From Helicobacter sp. 13S00401-1 (GTDB lineage Bacteria; Campylobacterota; Campylobacteria; Campylobacterales; Helicobacteraceae): DNA of 46,904 nt. Made by a program: the position numbers and the translations under genes. The notes beneath the pieces were generated by a model. It was not told the origin of the DNA and ran no database searches. It was given only the letters and a program-made list of their open reading frames with translations. Where the stretch lies: assembly GCF_002272925.1 (NCBI RefSeq), contig NZ_MLAR01000013.1, forward strand, positions 1 to 46,904, in the 5' to 3' direction. This document shows positions 35,548 to 44,021 of this stretch, one piece after another. Within the stretch, counting starts at the first letter, position 1. The number at the start of each line of letters is the position of its first letter.

Positions 35548-36543
35548 TTAAAAGTCCTCTTTGGCACAAAACTCTAAGCCTTCAAACTTAAGCTTATAAG
35601 CATGGAGCATAAGCCTAAAGTTAGGCTTGGTATTGGTTGTGAGATAGCTTTCTTTTGCGTCAAGATAGATTCTAGCTTCTTCATTACTTACGCCATAAAG
35701 TGGGTCGTTTATAATCTTATGTTTTATGGAATCTAGATGGATTCTAAGTTGATGAGTTCTGCCTGTTAGGGGGATTAAAAGCACTTTTGTGAAAAAGTTA
35801 GTGACCTTTAGTGGATAGACTATAGTTAGTGCCCCTTTTGTGTTTGCTTCATGTTTTAATTTTAGATTCTTAGCTAGTTCATAAAGCTCTTCTTTAGTGT
35901 ACTCACAAGGATCAAACCTTAACACCTCGCCCTCACAAGCCCTCCCTCTAACACACAAATCCCCACTATGTGCCCTATTAGTGATAGCTTTATTAATGAT
36001 AAAAGCCTTAGTAAGCTTACCTCTAACTAGGGCTACATACTCTTTATAGATTCTATCTTCTTGGAAGAGATTTTTTAAATAGATCTCACTTTGTTTATCT
36101 TTACCACAAAGTAAAAGCCCACTTGTTTCATAATCTAGCCTATGAGCAAGGTTAGCTTCTAAGTTATCAAACTTAACTTGATCTAGCATACTAGGTGTGG
36201 AATCTAGCTTCTTAGGATGGGTTAAAAGATTAGCTGGTTTGTTATAGATTATAAAATTTATCTCTTTACTAACCTCTTCTTCTAGACCTACTTTTATAGG
36301 ATCTTTACTTCTAGTAAATCTCCCCTCACTAAAAGGTAAGATAAAAAGATCTTTTGGTTCAAACTCTAGTATAAAAGCATTTCCCTCTTTTAGCTCCATG
36401 CCTTTTTTGATACTCACTCCATTTTGATAGAATCTTCCTCTATCAAGTATCTTTTGGGCTTCGTTGCTCCCATAAAGCCTAGATAAAAACAAGCTTGCTT
36501 TACAAGGCGCAGTTATCTCTAATAGTCTTCTTACAAAAGGCAT
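35548..36543 (-). CDS. RluA-family RNA pseudouridine synthase
   Basis: A 331-residue enzyme that isomerises specific uridines in rRNA (or tRNA). An S4-like RNA-binding segment (residues ~15-50, FLSRLYGSNEAQKILDRGRF) is followed by the catalytic domain. The conserved Asp is in AHRLDYETSGLLLCGKD (~135-151), followed by GRTHQLRIHLDSIKHKIIND (~262-281) and a final MLHAYKLKFEG. The family member (RluC/RluD type) is not determinable. Its start shares one base with the recJ stop; it ends the pyrG-recJ-rlu transcript. Confidence 0.92.
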   Translation of the reverse strand: MPFVRRLLEITAPCKASLFLSRLYGSNEAQKILDRGRFYQNGVSIKKGMELKEGNAFILEFEPKDLFILPFSEGRFTRSKDPIKVGLEEEVSKEINFIIYNKPANLLTHPKKLDSTPSMLDQVKFDNLEANLAHRLDYETSGLLLCGKDKQSEIYLKNLFQEDRIYKEYVALVRGKLTKAFIINKAITNRAHSGDLCVRGRACEGEVLRFDPCEYTKEELYELAKNLKLKHEANTKGALTIVYPLKVTNFFTKVLLIPLTGRTHQLRIHLDSIKHKIINDPLYGVSNEEARIYLDAKESYLTTNTKPNFRLMLHAYKLKFEGLEFCAKEDF

Positions 36544-38237
36544 TAAAAAAGTTTATTGATAAAAAGTACGACTTTGTTTTCATTAAAGCTATCTTGATTT
36601 AAAGTAAAGCTAAATCTCAAGATATCGCCAACTTCAAGCTCTTTAGGCTTTTGTTCTACGCCAAACATCATAGCTTTAAACTCTATATCCCCTTTGTATA
36701 AAACAAACTCTATGAACTTATTTTTAAGGATGAAAGATTTTACATAAAGCTCAGCGTAAAATATAGGCATGGCATTAGAGTTACCATAAGGTTCATACTT
36801 ATCTAAAAGCCTCAAAGTGTTCATATTTATAAGAGTGTGAGAGATCTTACCTGTGATGCTAAGCTCTGGTTTGTTTTCAAAATAAATTGGCTCAAAGCCA
36901 TCTATAAAAGGCTGTATATTTTCAAACTTTAAAGCAAGCCCTACTGCGCCTGTGTGCCCACCAAAACGGTTTAGTAAGTGAGAAAGTTTTTGCACACTTG
37001 CTATCAAGTCTACATTTTCAAAGCTTCTACCACTGCCTTTATAGTCTTCAATCTTAGACTTAGTTAGAACAAAAGCTGGCTTTTTATACTTATCTGCTAG
37101 TCTTCCTGCGACTATACCTATAACTCCTTCATGCCAGTCTTTGCCAACTGCCATTATGAGATTAGATGTTTCTACCATAGTCTCACAAGCCTCTTGAAAG
37201 ACTTCTTCTTGTAAGATTTTTCTTTTTTGATTAAGGTCTTTTAGAATCTTAAAGTAGTAATAGGCCTCTTTTTCATCACTAGCTAGCAAAAACTTTAAAG
37301 CCACTTTACCATCATCCATCCTACCAGCTGAGTTTAAAAGTGGGGCTAGTTTAAAACCAAACATCGTAGAATCTGCCTTTGATATATAAAAGCCTTTTTT
37401 GAAAGTCTCAAGGCAAGGTCTTTTTTGATGATGAAAACTCTTTATAGCGTAGTTACATATGGTGTGATTTAAAGCATGAAGTGGCATAACATCTGAGATG
37501 ATAGAAACGCCTACTAAAAACACTAAACTAGATCTTTGCCAAGCTTCTAGTTTTATATCTAGGCTGCTTGCTATACCTCTTGTAAAGTACCATGCAACTA
37601 GCGATCCACACACTTCTTCATAAGGAAAGTGACAAGCTGCTTGCTTAGGGTTTATTAAAAAGTCACATGGTGGTATTAGCTCATTACCATCTTCATCTTG
37701 ATGTAAAGTATGATGATCTGTGATTATAAATCTTATATTTTTACTAGCACAAAGCTCACCAGCTTCAAAGCTTGATACGCCATTATCAACTGTTATGATA
37801 AGGGCTATATCTGGATTTTTCTCAAGCTCTTCTAAAAATAAAGCCTCTGAAAAGCCATAGCCATGCTTAAAGCGATTAGGTATGCTAAAGCTTACATTTT
37901 TATAGCCAATGTACTTAAAAAAATCAAGCATAATAGCACTAGCACAGATTCCATCTGCATCATAGTCACCAGCTATCATTATGTGCTTATCATCTCTTAT
38001 ATACTCTGCTACAAGTTTAGAGGCCTCTTTTACGTTTTTCATCTCATGATGATTTGGAATCTTAGAGATATGGTCTATCTCAAAAGACTCTACCCTGCTA
38101 TCTAGAATCTTTTTTAAATCGTTTATATGCTTAAAAGTTGGTGCTTCATCTAAGAAGGTAGGTTGGTGGTGAGAGTTTTTGTTTAAAAAAGTTTCGTTGT
38201 TTAAGCTTGTTTTTGAAGGTTTAATATTGTTATCCAT
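36543..38237 (-). CDS. recJ: Single-stranded-DNA-specific exonuclease RecJ
   Basis: A 564-residue 5'-3' exonuclease of recombination and mismatch repair. DHH phosphoesterase motifs are present: IMIAGDYDADGICASAIML (residues ~85-103), ALIITVDNGVSS, FIITDHHTLH (~165-174) and the DHHA1 motif GGHTGAVGLAL (~425-435). KFLLASD and HEGVIGIVAGRLAD are typical RecJ segments. A polar extension of ~40 residues precedes the domain. It sits 12 bp after pyrG. The neighbouring order pyrG-recJ-RluA matches that of H. pylori. Confidence 0.95.
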   Translation of the reverse strand: MDNNIKPSKTSLNNETFLNKNSHHQPTFLDEAPTFKHINDLKKILDSRVESFEIDHISKIPNHHEMKNVKEASKLVAEYIRDDKHIMIAGDYDADGICASAIMLDFFKYIGYKNVSFSIPNRFKHGYGFSEALFLEELEKNPDIALIITVDNGVSSFEAGELCASKNIRFIITDHHTLHQDEDGNELIPPCDFLINPKQAACHFPYEEVCGSLVAWYFTRGIASSLDIKLEAWQRSSLVFLVGVSIISDVMPLHALNHTICNYAIKSFHHQKRPCLETFKKGFYISKADSTMFGFKLAPLLNSAGRMDDGKVALKFLLASDEKEAYYYFKILKDLNQKRKILQEEVFQEACETMVETSNLIMAVGKDWHEGVIGIVAGRLADKYKKPAFVLTKSKIEDYKGSGRSFENVDLIASVQKLSHLLNRFGGHTGAVGLALKFENIQPFIDGFEPIYFENKPELSITGKISHTLINMNTLRLLDKYEPYGNSNAMPIFYAELYVKSFILKNKFIEFVLYKGDIEFKAMMFGVEQKPKELEVGDILRFSFTLNQDSFNENKVVLFINKLF

Positions 38238-38249
38238 GTATTAAACCTT

Positions 38250-39875
38250 TTAAACGCGTTTGTTAAGTAATGCCTGTTTTACAAACTCTAAAATTACGTG
38301 ATTAGGATTCTGCAAGCGACTTGTAAACTCTGGGTGAAACTGCACCCCTACAAACCATTTATGGTTTTCTAGCTCTATAGCTTCTATAAGTCCATTACAA
38401 CTTCCACTAACTATAAGACCTTCTTTTTCAAACCTATCTTTAAATATGGGGTTAGCCTCATATCTATGACGATGTCTTTCAAAGACTGGCTCTTTTGGAT
38501 TTAGATAAGCTTTAGCAAGCTTAGATCCTGGTTTTAACTCACACTCATACTCACCTAAACGCATAGTGCCTCCAAGTGGAGAGTTGTGAGTTCTAAACTG
38601 ATGTTTGCCCTCTTTGTCTAAAAACTCTTCTATGAGATATATGATTTTATTAGCAGTATTAGGATCAAACTCACTTGAATTTGCATCTTTTAACTTTAAA
38701 ACACTCCTTGCAAACTCTATCATGGCCAGCTGCATACCAAGGCAAATCCCAAGAAAAACTACATCTTTAGTTCTTGCATAGTGTATAGCCCTAAGCTTGC
38801 CCTCTACACCTCTTTCTCCAAAACCACCTGGCACCAAGATAGCATCTACACCATCAAGTACATCTATATTACTATCAGTTAGTTTTTCAGAATCTATAAA
38901 CTGTATATTTATCTTAGTATCTAGATTAGCTCCAGCATGAGTTAGTGCTTCAATCAAAGACTTATAAGATTCTTTTAAACTTAGATACTTACCAACAAAG
39001 CCAATAGTTACGCTTTTTGTAGGGCTAAGTATCTTTTTAACTAGCAAGTCCCACTCGCTTATATCGCTTTTAAAAGTAGGCATATGAAAGCTTTGTGCTA
39101 TAGCATCAAGTATGTTTTCTTGCATAAAATTAATCGGGCACTGATAGATACTAGCTGCATCCCACGCGCTTATAACATGGGATACATCACAAGAAAGTGC
39201 TATCTTTTTTTTGATCTCAGAATCTAGGGCCTTTTCACATCTTGCAACTATTATCTGAGGACTTATACCTATACGGCGTAACTCTTGAACGCTATGTTGG
39301 GTTGGCTTAGTTTTAACCTCACCACCAGCAGTATGTATCAAAGGAACTAAGGTTACATGTAAACTTATAGCATCATCACCTAGTTCATGTTTTAGCTGTC
39401 TTATAGATTCTAAAAAAGGCATGCCCTCTATATCACCTACTGTGCCGCCAAGCTCTACTATCAAGAAGTCTTTGCCCTTACTTGCAGACTTTATCCTATG
39501 TTTTATCTCATCTGTGATATGAGGCACTATCTGTATAGTTTTACCTAAGTAGTTACCCTTTCTTTCTTTTTCTATAACTGAAAGATAAACTTGCCCAGTT
39601 GTAAAGTTGTTCTCTTTTATAAAAGACGTATCCAAAAACCTTTCATAGTGCCCTATGTCAAGATCAGTTTCTGCGCCATCTTTAGTTACAAAAACTTCGC
39701 CATGTTCAAGTGGACTCATAGTCCCAGGATCTATGTTTAAATAGGGATCTATTTTAAGTATGGATACACTAAAGCCAGCATGCTTTAAAAGTGTTCCTAT
39801 AGAAGAAGAAGTTATGCCCTTTCCAAGAGAGCTTAAAACTCCTCCGGTTACAAATATGTATCTTGTGTGTTTCAT
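38250..39875 (-). CDS. pyrG: CTP synthase
   Basis: A 541-residue amidotransferase converting UTP to CTP with ATP and glutamine. The synthetase domain has [20 protein letters not shown] (residues ~6-25), [12 protein letters not shown] and [14 protein letters not shown]. The C-terminal class I glutaminase has the oxyanion and nucleophile motifs [11 protein letters not shown] and [13 protein letters not shown] (catalytic Cys, ~383) plus the His-Glu pair in [11 protein letters not shown]. Full length. It is the first gene of the pyrG-recJ-rlu operon. Confidence 0.98.
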   Translation of the reverse strand: MKHTRYIFVTGGVLSSLGKGITSSSIGTLLKHAGFSVSILKIDPYLNIDPGTMSPLEHGEVFVTKDGAETDLDIGHYERFLDTSFIKENNFTTGQVYLSVIEKERKGNYLGKTIQIVPHITDEIKHRIKSASKGKDFLIVELGGTVGDIEGMPFLESIRQLKHELGDDAISLHVTLVPLIHTAGGEVKTKPTQHSVQELRRIGISPQIIVARCEKALDSEIKKKIALSCDVSHVISAWDAASIYQCPINFMQENILDAIAQSFHMPTFKSDISEWDLLVKKILSPTKSVTIGFVGKYLSLKESYKSLIEALTHAGANLDTKINIQFIDSEKLTDSNIDVLDGVDAILVPGGFGERGVEGKLRAIHYARTKDVVFLGICLGMQLAMIEFARSVLKLKDANSSEFDPNTANKIIYLIEEFLDKEGKHQFRTHNSPLGGTMRLGEYECELKPGSKLAKAYLNPKEPVFERHRHRYEANPIFKDRFEKEGLIVSGSCNGLIEAIELENHKWFVGVQFHPEFTSRLQNPNHVILEFVKQALLNKRV

Positions 39876-40137
39876 CGATCTTAATAAGCCTTGTGATATT
39901 TTGAACTAGATTATACCCATGAAAGGTTGCTGTAAAGCTTAAAGATGGGCTTTCAAGGGCAAGTGTAGGTTAACTATAGAGTTTTCAAAATACTATAGGA
40001 TCTCAAAGGCAAAAAATACATTCATTAACGCGTATCAACTTTATGGTAAAAGGATAAAGCATTTTGAGAAGACGTGTACAATAGTGACAAAGTCTAGCAT
40101 CTAGTATTAGTTATATTTAATATTAAAGGGTCTCGTT

Positions 40138-40974
40138 ATGATAAAACATACCGCTATAGCTTTCAGTATGATTCTTACTCTAAGTAGTCTTGGTTTGGCC
40201 AAAGAGACTAGGACTGAAGGTGTTTCCACAGTTAAAAAAACTACCACTGTAAAAAGATATCCCCAAAAAAGGCAACATGTAGGCATAAAAAAAACATCTA
40301 GCACAAGGATAGAATCTAACACAAGAAAAAGCACTACTAAATCCCACCTTACAAACTCAAAAAACCTAGCTTTAAATGATATTAATGATGATGATGATAG
40401 ATTTATAGCTCCAGTTAGCACAAAGGCTAAAAGCCCTTATCCACTTGATGGTCTAAAACTAGTGCTTAGTGCTGGAGTAGGAAGCAGTATAAATGTCTCT
40501 AAAAATCCAAACTCCCCCTCATCTGCTGGCCTAGATATGAATCTAAAGATAGGAGGTGCTTACTTTGCACCTGGAACATTTAGCTATGTAGGTTTTATGG
40601 CTATGGGTGGAGTTGGTGCTAGTAATCTAACCTCTGTTACAACCTATGCCCCACAGTACTTTATATCCCTTACTTTCATGCAGCTTTTTGATGTAGGTGA
40701 TGGAACTGCAAAGATAGGCTACTTGCTAGGAACTGGTATATCTGTAAGAAGTCTTGATAGTAACAATAATGCCGGTAGAGGCAACCTTAATAAAAAGCCA
40801 AATGAAGTTAATGAGCCAGCTAGCATCATGCCAACTGCTAAGTTTGGTGTTATAAACTTTATAAAAAACAACCAAAGCGTATCAGCAGAGTTTCAATACT
40901 ACTTTGTTAATCCAGATTCTTTACTTCCAGGTAGTGATATAACACTAAGTTATGCTTACTACTTTGGTGACTAA
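40138..40974 (+). CDS. Outer-membrane beta-barrel protein with basic N-terminal region
   Basis: A 278-residue protein with a signal peptide (MIKHTAIAFSMILTLSSLGLA), a strongly basic Lys/Arg/Thr-rich stretch (residues ~22-80), an Asp run encoded by GAT repeats (NDDDDR), and a small beta-barrel from ~100. Barrel strands include LVLSAGVGSSINV, MNLKIGGAYFAPG and VSAEFQYYFVN, ending LSYAYYFGD. The barrel is related to the shorter protein at 41110-41547. TTAAAGGGTCTC contains the ribosome site. Function unknown. Confidence 0.75.
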   Translation: MIKHTAIAFSMILTLSSLGLAKETRTEGVSTVKKTTTVKRYPQKRQHVGIKKTSSTRIESNTRKSTTKSHLTNSKNLALNDINDDDDRFIAPVSTKAKSPYPLDGLKLVLSAGVGSSINVSKNPNSPSSAGLDMNLKIGGAYFAPGTFSYVGFMAMGGVGASNLTSVTTYAPQYFISLTFMQLFDVGDGTAKIGYLLGTGISVRSLDSNNNAGRGNLNKKPNEVNEPASIMPTAKFGVINFIKNNQSVSAEFQYYFVNPDSLLPGSDITLSYAYYFGD

Positions 40975-41109
40975 ACTTAGAATCTAAATAGTTAAATAAA
41001 TTTTAACTATTTATCCTATTTATAAGCATTTTTACCCTATTTATAATACCAAACTCTCAAAGGCCAAGCCTGACAAATCAAAACTATAGTAAAATATAAC
41101 TTTACCTTA

Positions 41110-41547
41110 ATGCAAGGATTTACCATGATGAAAAACATACTAATAAGCATTAGCCTAGTTCTTAGCAGCCTAGCTATAGCAAGCGAGGCACACAATATAG
41201 ACAAGTCTAATAGCTATGATATAAGTGGCCCTAAAGTCATAGTAGGAGTTGGAACAGGCGTAAGTATTAATAATACTTCAAGTCCTACTTCAAATCAAGC
41301 TAGCCCTAAAGTAAGTCCTAATGCAAACTTAAAACTAGGAACTGGTATTTTTAGTACTAATAACACTAGCACCATAGGACTAGAAGCTAGTGCTAGTGCA
41401 AAAGCAGATAGCCAAACTCTAAAAACTTCAAAGCCTGACTACTCAGCCAACCTTGACTTTGTGCAAGCCTTTAAAGTTGGTAATGGTAAAGTTAAACTAG
41501 GCTATATAGTAGGTGGAGGTGCTGCTTTAGAAAATAAAGATAAATAA
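41110..41547 (+). CDS. Short outer-membrane-protein paralogue lacking the C-terminal strands
   Basis: A 145-residue protein with a signal peptide (MMKNILISISLVLSSLAIA). Its body aligns with the barrel at 40138-40974: VIVGVGTGVSINNTSSPTSN against LVLSAGVGSSINVSKNPNSP, and FVQAFKVGNGKVKLGYIVGG against FMQLFDVGDGTAKIGYLLGT. It stops at GGAALENKDK, where the paralogue continues for another ~75 residues, and a hairpin follows within 30 bp. So the C-terminal strands and terminal aromatic signal are missing. It may be a decaying duplicate or a short secreted form. The start may be the first ATG (41110) or the one at 41125, which has a GGATTT-type site before it. Confidence 0.65.
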   Translation: MQGFTMMKNILISISLVLSSLAIASEAHNIDKSNSYDISGPKVIVGVGTGVSINNTSSPTSNQASPKVSPNANLKLGTGIFSTNNTSTIGLEASASAKADSQTLKTSKPDYSANLDFVQAFKVGNGKVKLGYIVGGGAALENKDK

Positions 41548-41574
41548 GCACTATATAAAAAAACTTTATAAAAA

Positions 41575-41602
41575 CTAGATTCTATAAACTTATAGAATCT
41601 AG
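41575..41602. terminator. Perfect 12-bp hairpin made of paired TAGAWTCTA words
   Basis: CTAGATTCTATA (41575-41586), AACT, TATAGAATCTAG (41591-41602). It lies between two convergent genes, with A- and T-rich flanks on the respective sides. Confidence 0.85.
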
Positions 41603-41623
41603 CTTCTTTATATATCTACACTA

Positions 41624-42064
41624 TCAAAGATAGTAAACTATCCCTACTACATATAAAAGCACAGAGCCTAGAAAACAAAAAGCTAGTAAGACTATATAGC
41701 CTACGATACTAACCCACCACTGATGTTTTCCATAACGCTTCTTAGATCTCTTCTTTTTAGGTTTAGTAGCCACTAACTCATATATATAAAACACTACTAA
41801 GATGACAAAACTAACTACAAACAAGACTATCTCAGTATTGATAGTTATAACCTTGCTATACTCTTCAGACTTATACAAAAACAAAAGCATCAAGATAGCA
41901 CTTATAATCCAAGCTATCAAAAGCCTAAGATTTATAATCCTACCCTTACTAAACACTTCAAAAAGTAGCAACACACAAAAAAACAAGCATAAAGATATAA
42001 CAAAACCAAGGGCTTGAGTTTTTAGTATATCTAGCAAGTTTTCTAGCGTTATAATCTTATGCAA
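41624..42064 (-). CDS. Hypothetical inner-membrane protein (146 aa)
   Basis: About four membrane segments (residues ~15-35, 44-63, 75-95 and 118-146), with a strongly basic loop between the third and fourth (KPKKKRSKKRYGKHQWW, ~101-117) that should face the cytoplasm. No family recognised. Its start is 1 bp after the purN stop, so the two are co-transcribed. It ends before a bidirectional hairpin. Confidence 0.75.
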   Translation of the reverse strand: MHKIITLENLLDILKTQALGFVISLCLFFCVLLLFEVFSKGRIINLRLLIAWIISAILMLLFLYKSEEYSKVITINTEIVLFVVSFVILVVFYIYELVATKPKKKRSKKRYGKHQWWVSIVGYIVLLAFCFLGSVLLYVVGIVYYL

Positions 42065-42065
42065 A

Positions 42066-42647
42066 CTAGCTTCCTTTAAGCACTTTTAAAACCGCTTCTA
42101 CATAAAGCTTATACTCTAAGGTATGTATATCTTTTTCAAAACTTTCTATATCACAAGCTTTTTTAATCTTTTCTTGCAAAAGTATAGTGCCAGAATCTAG
42201 TTCCTTACTCACATAGTGCACGCTTACACCACCAAAGTCATTACTATCATTAAAACTATCTTTTATGGCATGTGCACCCTTGTGTAAAGGTAGGTATGAA
42301 GGATGTATGTTTAGTATGGGGATATCTAACTTACTTAAAAAAGCCTCACTTAAAACTCTCATAAAGCCTGCTAGCAAGACTAGATTAGGACTTTCTTTTA
42401 AAACTAAGCTAGCCAAAACACTATCAAAGTCCTCTCTTTTTATAAAGTCTTTATGATTAAGCACAAAGGTATCTACTCCTTTTTCTTGCGCTTTAAAAAG
42501 TCCTTTTGCACTAGGATTATTACTTATAACTTTTTTGATTATGACTTTTTTATCAAAGATAGTTTTATTATGAAAGTGCTCTATTAGATTTAAGGCATTA
42601 CTCCCTGTTCCACTGATTAATATGACTATGTTAAAGGGTTTAGTCAT
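42066..42647 (-). CDS. purN: Phosphoribosylglycinamide formyltransferase PurN
   Basis: A 193-residue folate-dependent enzyme of purine synthesis that formylates GAR. Substrate-binding SGTGSNALNLIEHF lies at residues ~12-25, LLAGFMRVLSEAFL at ~95-108, and the catalytic Asn-His in PILNIHPSYLPLHKGAHAI (~114-132). The Asp is in SKELDSGTILLQ (~147-158). The normal SLLP.F.G region reads SYLPLHKG here, with Phe replaced. Cytoplasmic. Cotranscribed with the downstream membrane-protein gene. Confidence 0.93.
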   Translation of the reverse strand: MTKPFNIVILISGTGSNALNLIEHFHNKTIFDKKVIIKKVISNNPSAKGLFKAQEKGVDTFVLNHKDFIKREDFDSVLASLVLKESPNLVLLAGFMRVLSEAFLSKLDIPILNIHPSYLPLHKGAHAIKDSFNDSNDFGGVSVHYVSKELDSGTILLQEKIKKACDIESFEKDIHTLEYKLYVEAVLKVLKGS

Positions 42648-42939
42648 ATGAGCTTCTTTAGTTGTAAAAGTCCTTGCATTATAAAAGTCCTTGCTTTTTA
42701 AAGAGGTAATTTAAATTGTAACATTTTTGTAGGGATTATGAAGGATGTGGCACTAGATAAAATGCTAACTCATAAGGATTTATCTATAAGGTAAGTAAAT
42801 ATATTCTAGATTCTATAATCATCTTTAAGATATCAAAAGTACATGGCAATTAATACTATAAAGATTAGAAAATGATGAGTGCTAGATAAATGCTTAAAAT
42901 AAAGGTAAGTTTTTAATGTTTAGTTTGAAGTTATTAAAG

Positions 42940-43016
42940 TGGTACGCCCAAGAGGATTCGAACCTCTGACCTACGGCTTAGAAGGCCGTTGCTCTATCCA
43001 GCTGAGCTATGAGCGC
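42940..43016 (-). tRNA. tRNA-Arg (anticodon TCT)
   Basis: Minus-strand cloverleaf starting GCGCTCATAGCTCAG. The anticodon stem-loop is ACGGC-CTTCTAA-GCCGT (anticodon TCT, reading AGA/AGG) and the T-arm is AGAGG-TTCGAAT-CCTCT. The 3' CCA is encoded. Last of four tRNAs in transcription order Pro, His, Arg, Arg. Confidence 0.96.
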
Positions 43017-43051
43017 GTGATAATTTTGACTTTGGAGCTAAGGGGTTATAG

Positions 43052-43128
43052 TGGTACGCCCAAAGGGAGTCGAACCCATAACCCCCAGATCCGAAGTCTG
43101 GTGCTCTATCCAATTGAGCTATGGACGC
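43052..43128 (-). tRNA. tRNA-Arg (anticodon TCG)
   Basis: Starts GCGTCCATAGCTCAATTGG. The anticodon stem-loop is CCAGA-CTTCGGA-TCTGG; the loop centre TCG reads CGA-type Arg codons. CCA is encoded. It shares its acceptor-stem end with the next tRNA-Arg downstream. Confidence 0.96.
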
Positions 43129-43137
43129 AAACATAAA

Positions 43138-43214
43138 TGGGGTGGGAGATGGGGCTTGAACCCACGACCTTCGGATCCACAATCCGACGCTCTAACCAAC
43201 TGAGCTACACCCAC
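43138..43214 (-). tRNA. tRNA-His (anticodon GTG)
   Basis: Starts GTGGGTGTAGCTCAGTTGG, with the extra G(-1) encoded at 43215 facing discriminator C. The anticodon loop is TTGTGGA (GTG). CCA is encoded. As I fold it, the acceptor stem has a U-U mismatch at position 6-67. Confidence 0.96.
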
Positions 43215-43227
43215 CATCATAAAAAAA

Positions 43228-43305
43228 TGGTCGGGGTGAAAGGATTCGAACCTTCGACCCCTTGGTCCCAAACCAAGTGCGCTAACCAGACTGCGCTACA
43301 CCCCG
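43228..43305 (-). tRNA. tRNA-Pro (anticodon TGG)
   Basis: Starts CGGGGTGTAGCGCAGTCTGG. The anticodon stem-loop is CTTGG-TTTGGGA-CCAAG (TGG), the T-arm is CGAAGG-TTCGAAT-CCTTT, and CCA is encoded. First of the four-tRNA transcript. Confidence 0.96.
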
Positions 43306-43342
43306 ACAAACAAAATATGCTAAATTAAATAAAGGAGAGATT

Positions 43343-43393
43343 ATGCCTAGACTTTTTATAAAAGTCAAGATGCAAACAAGGCATGATCTTTAA
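43343..43393 (+). CDS. Possible 16-residue leader or small peptide (weak)
   Basis: MPRLFIKVKMQTRHDL, preceded by AAAGGAGAGATT (a strong ribosome site) and followed 8 bp later by a hairpin made of TAGAWTCTA words. The RNA can also fold GACTTTT-TAT-AAAAGTC. Divergent from the tRNA cluster. It may be chance. Confidence 0.25.
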   Translation: MPRLFIKVKMQTRHDL

Positions 43394-43400
43394 AAAATTT

Positions 43401-43431
43401 TATAGATTCTAAAACTAGTTTAGAATCTATA
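43401..43431. terminator. Hairpin made of paired TAGAWTCTA words
   Basis: TATAGATTCTA (43401-43411) pairs with TAGAATCTATA (43421-43431), loop AAACTAGTT; the whole is nearly one palindrome. It lies 63 bp downstream of the globin gene stop (minus strand). Confidence 0.8.
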
Positions 43432-43493
43432 ATCTTTCATATTTTAAAAACTACTAACTTTAATCTTAAGATAGCTTGTAATGGTACTTAAAA

Positions 43494-43931
43494 CTACTTT
43501 TCTTCTTTGTAGATTCTATCTTCTACACCTATAAAAATCTTAGCTAACTCAGTATAAGCCTCTTCCCAAGCCTTTAAAACTTCAGGAGTTGCATCATCTT
43601 TCATAACTGTTTTTATAGCCTTCAAAAGACACTCGCCAACTATAGGGTAGTGCTCAGGTTTTACGTTTACATTAACATGCACTTTTCCTATCTTTTCTAC
43701 TGTTGGAAGTATCTTTTCTAGATTATCTATGTTTTGAGCAGCTGCTAAGATAGCATTAGCTAGAGCTTTAGGCTGATGGCCACTTTTTTGCTTTTCTGTA
43801 CTAAACATAGGTTTTACTTCTGGATATCTTTCAAACATATCTCTATAAAACTCTCTAGTTAGAGTTTCGCCGTTTTGCTTGATAGCTGGTACTGTTGATT
43901 TTATGATATTAATAGATTCTTGACTTATCAT
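43494..43931 (-). CDS. cgb: Single-domain haemoglobin (Cgb/Vgb type)
   Basis: A 145-residue bacterial globin without a reductase domain. Key residues fit the family: B10 Tyr29 in REFYRDMFERYPEVKPMF, E7 Gln53 in GHQPKALANAI, and proximal F8 His85 in GKVHVNVNVKPEHYPIVG. The C-terminal helices (VLKAWEEAYTELAKIFIG) are complete. The closest described relative by role is Campylobacter Cgb, which detoxifies nitric oxide under control of NssR. The upstream region has a direct repeat TTAAGATC, spaced 12 bp start to start, but I see no clear NssR site. Single gene. Confidence 0.9.
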   Translation of the reverse strand: MISQESINIIKSTVPAIKQNGETLTREFYRDMFERYPEVKPMFSTEKQKSGHQPKALANAILAAAQNIDNLEKILPTVEKIGKVHVNVNVKPEHYPIVGECLLKAIKTVMKDDATPEVLKAWEEAYTELAKIFIGVEDRIYKEEK

Positions 43932-44021
43932 TTATTTCCTTTATATATGCCTAGATCTTAAAACTGATCTTAAGGGCAAGGCAAGTATAACCATGCCAAG
44001 TATCCCTACTTTTGACATGAA

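Noticed and set aside
42939-43328. Short frames of about 60 residues on both strands
   Set aside because: They are translations of the four tRNA genes; phrases such as RPRGFEPLTYGLEG are well-known false proteins from tRNA sequence.
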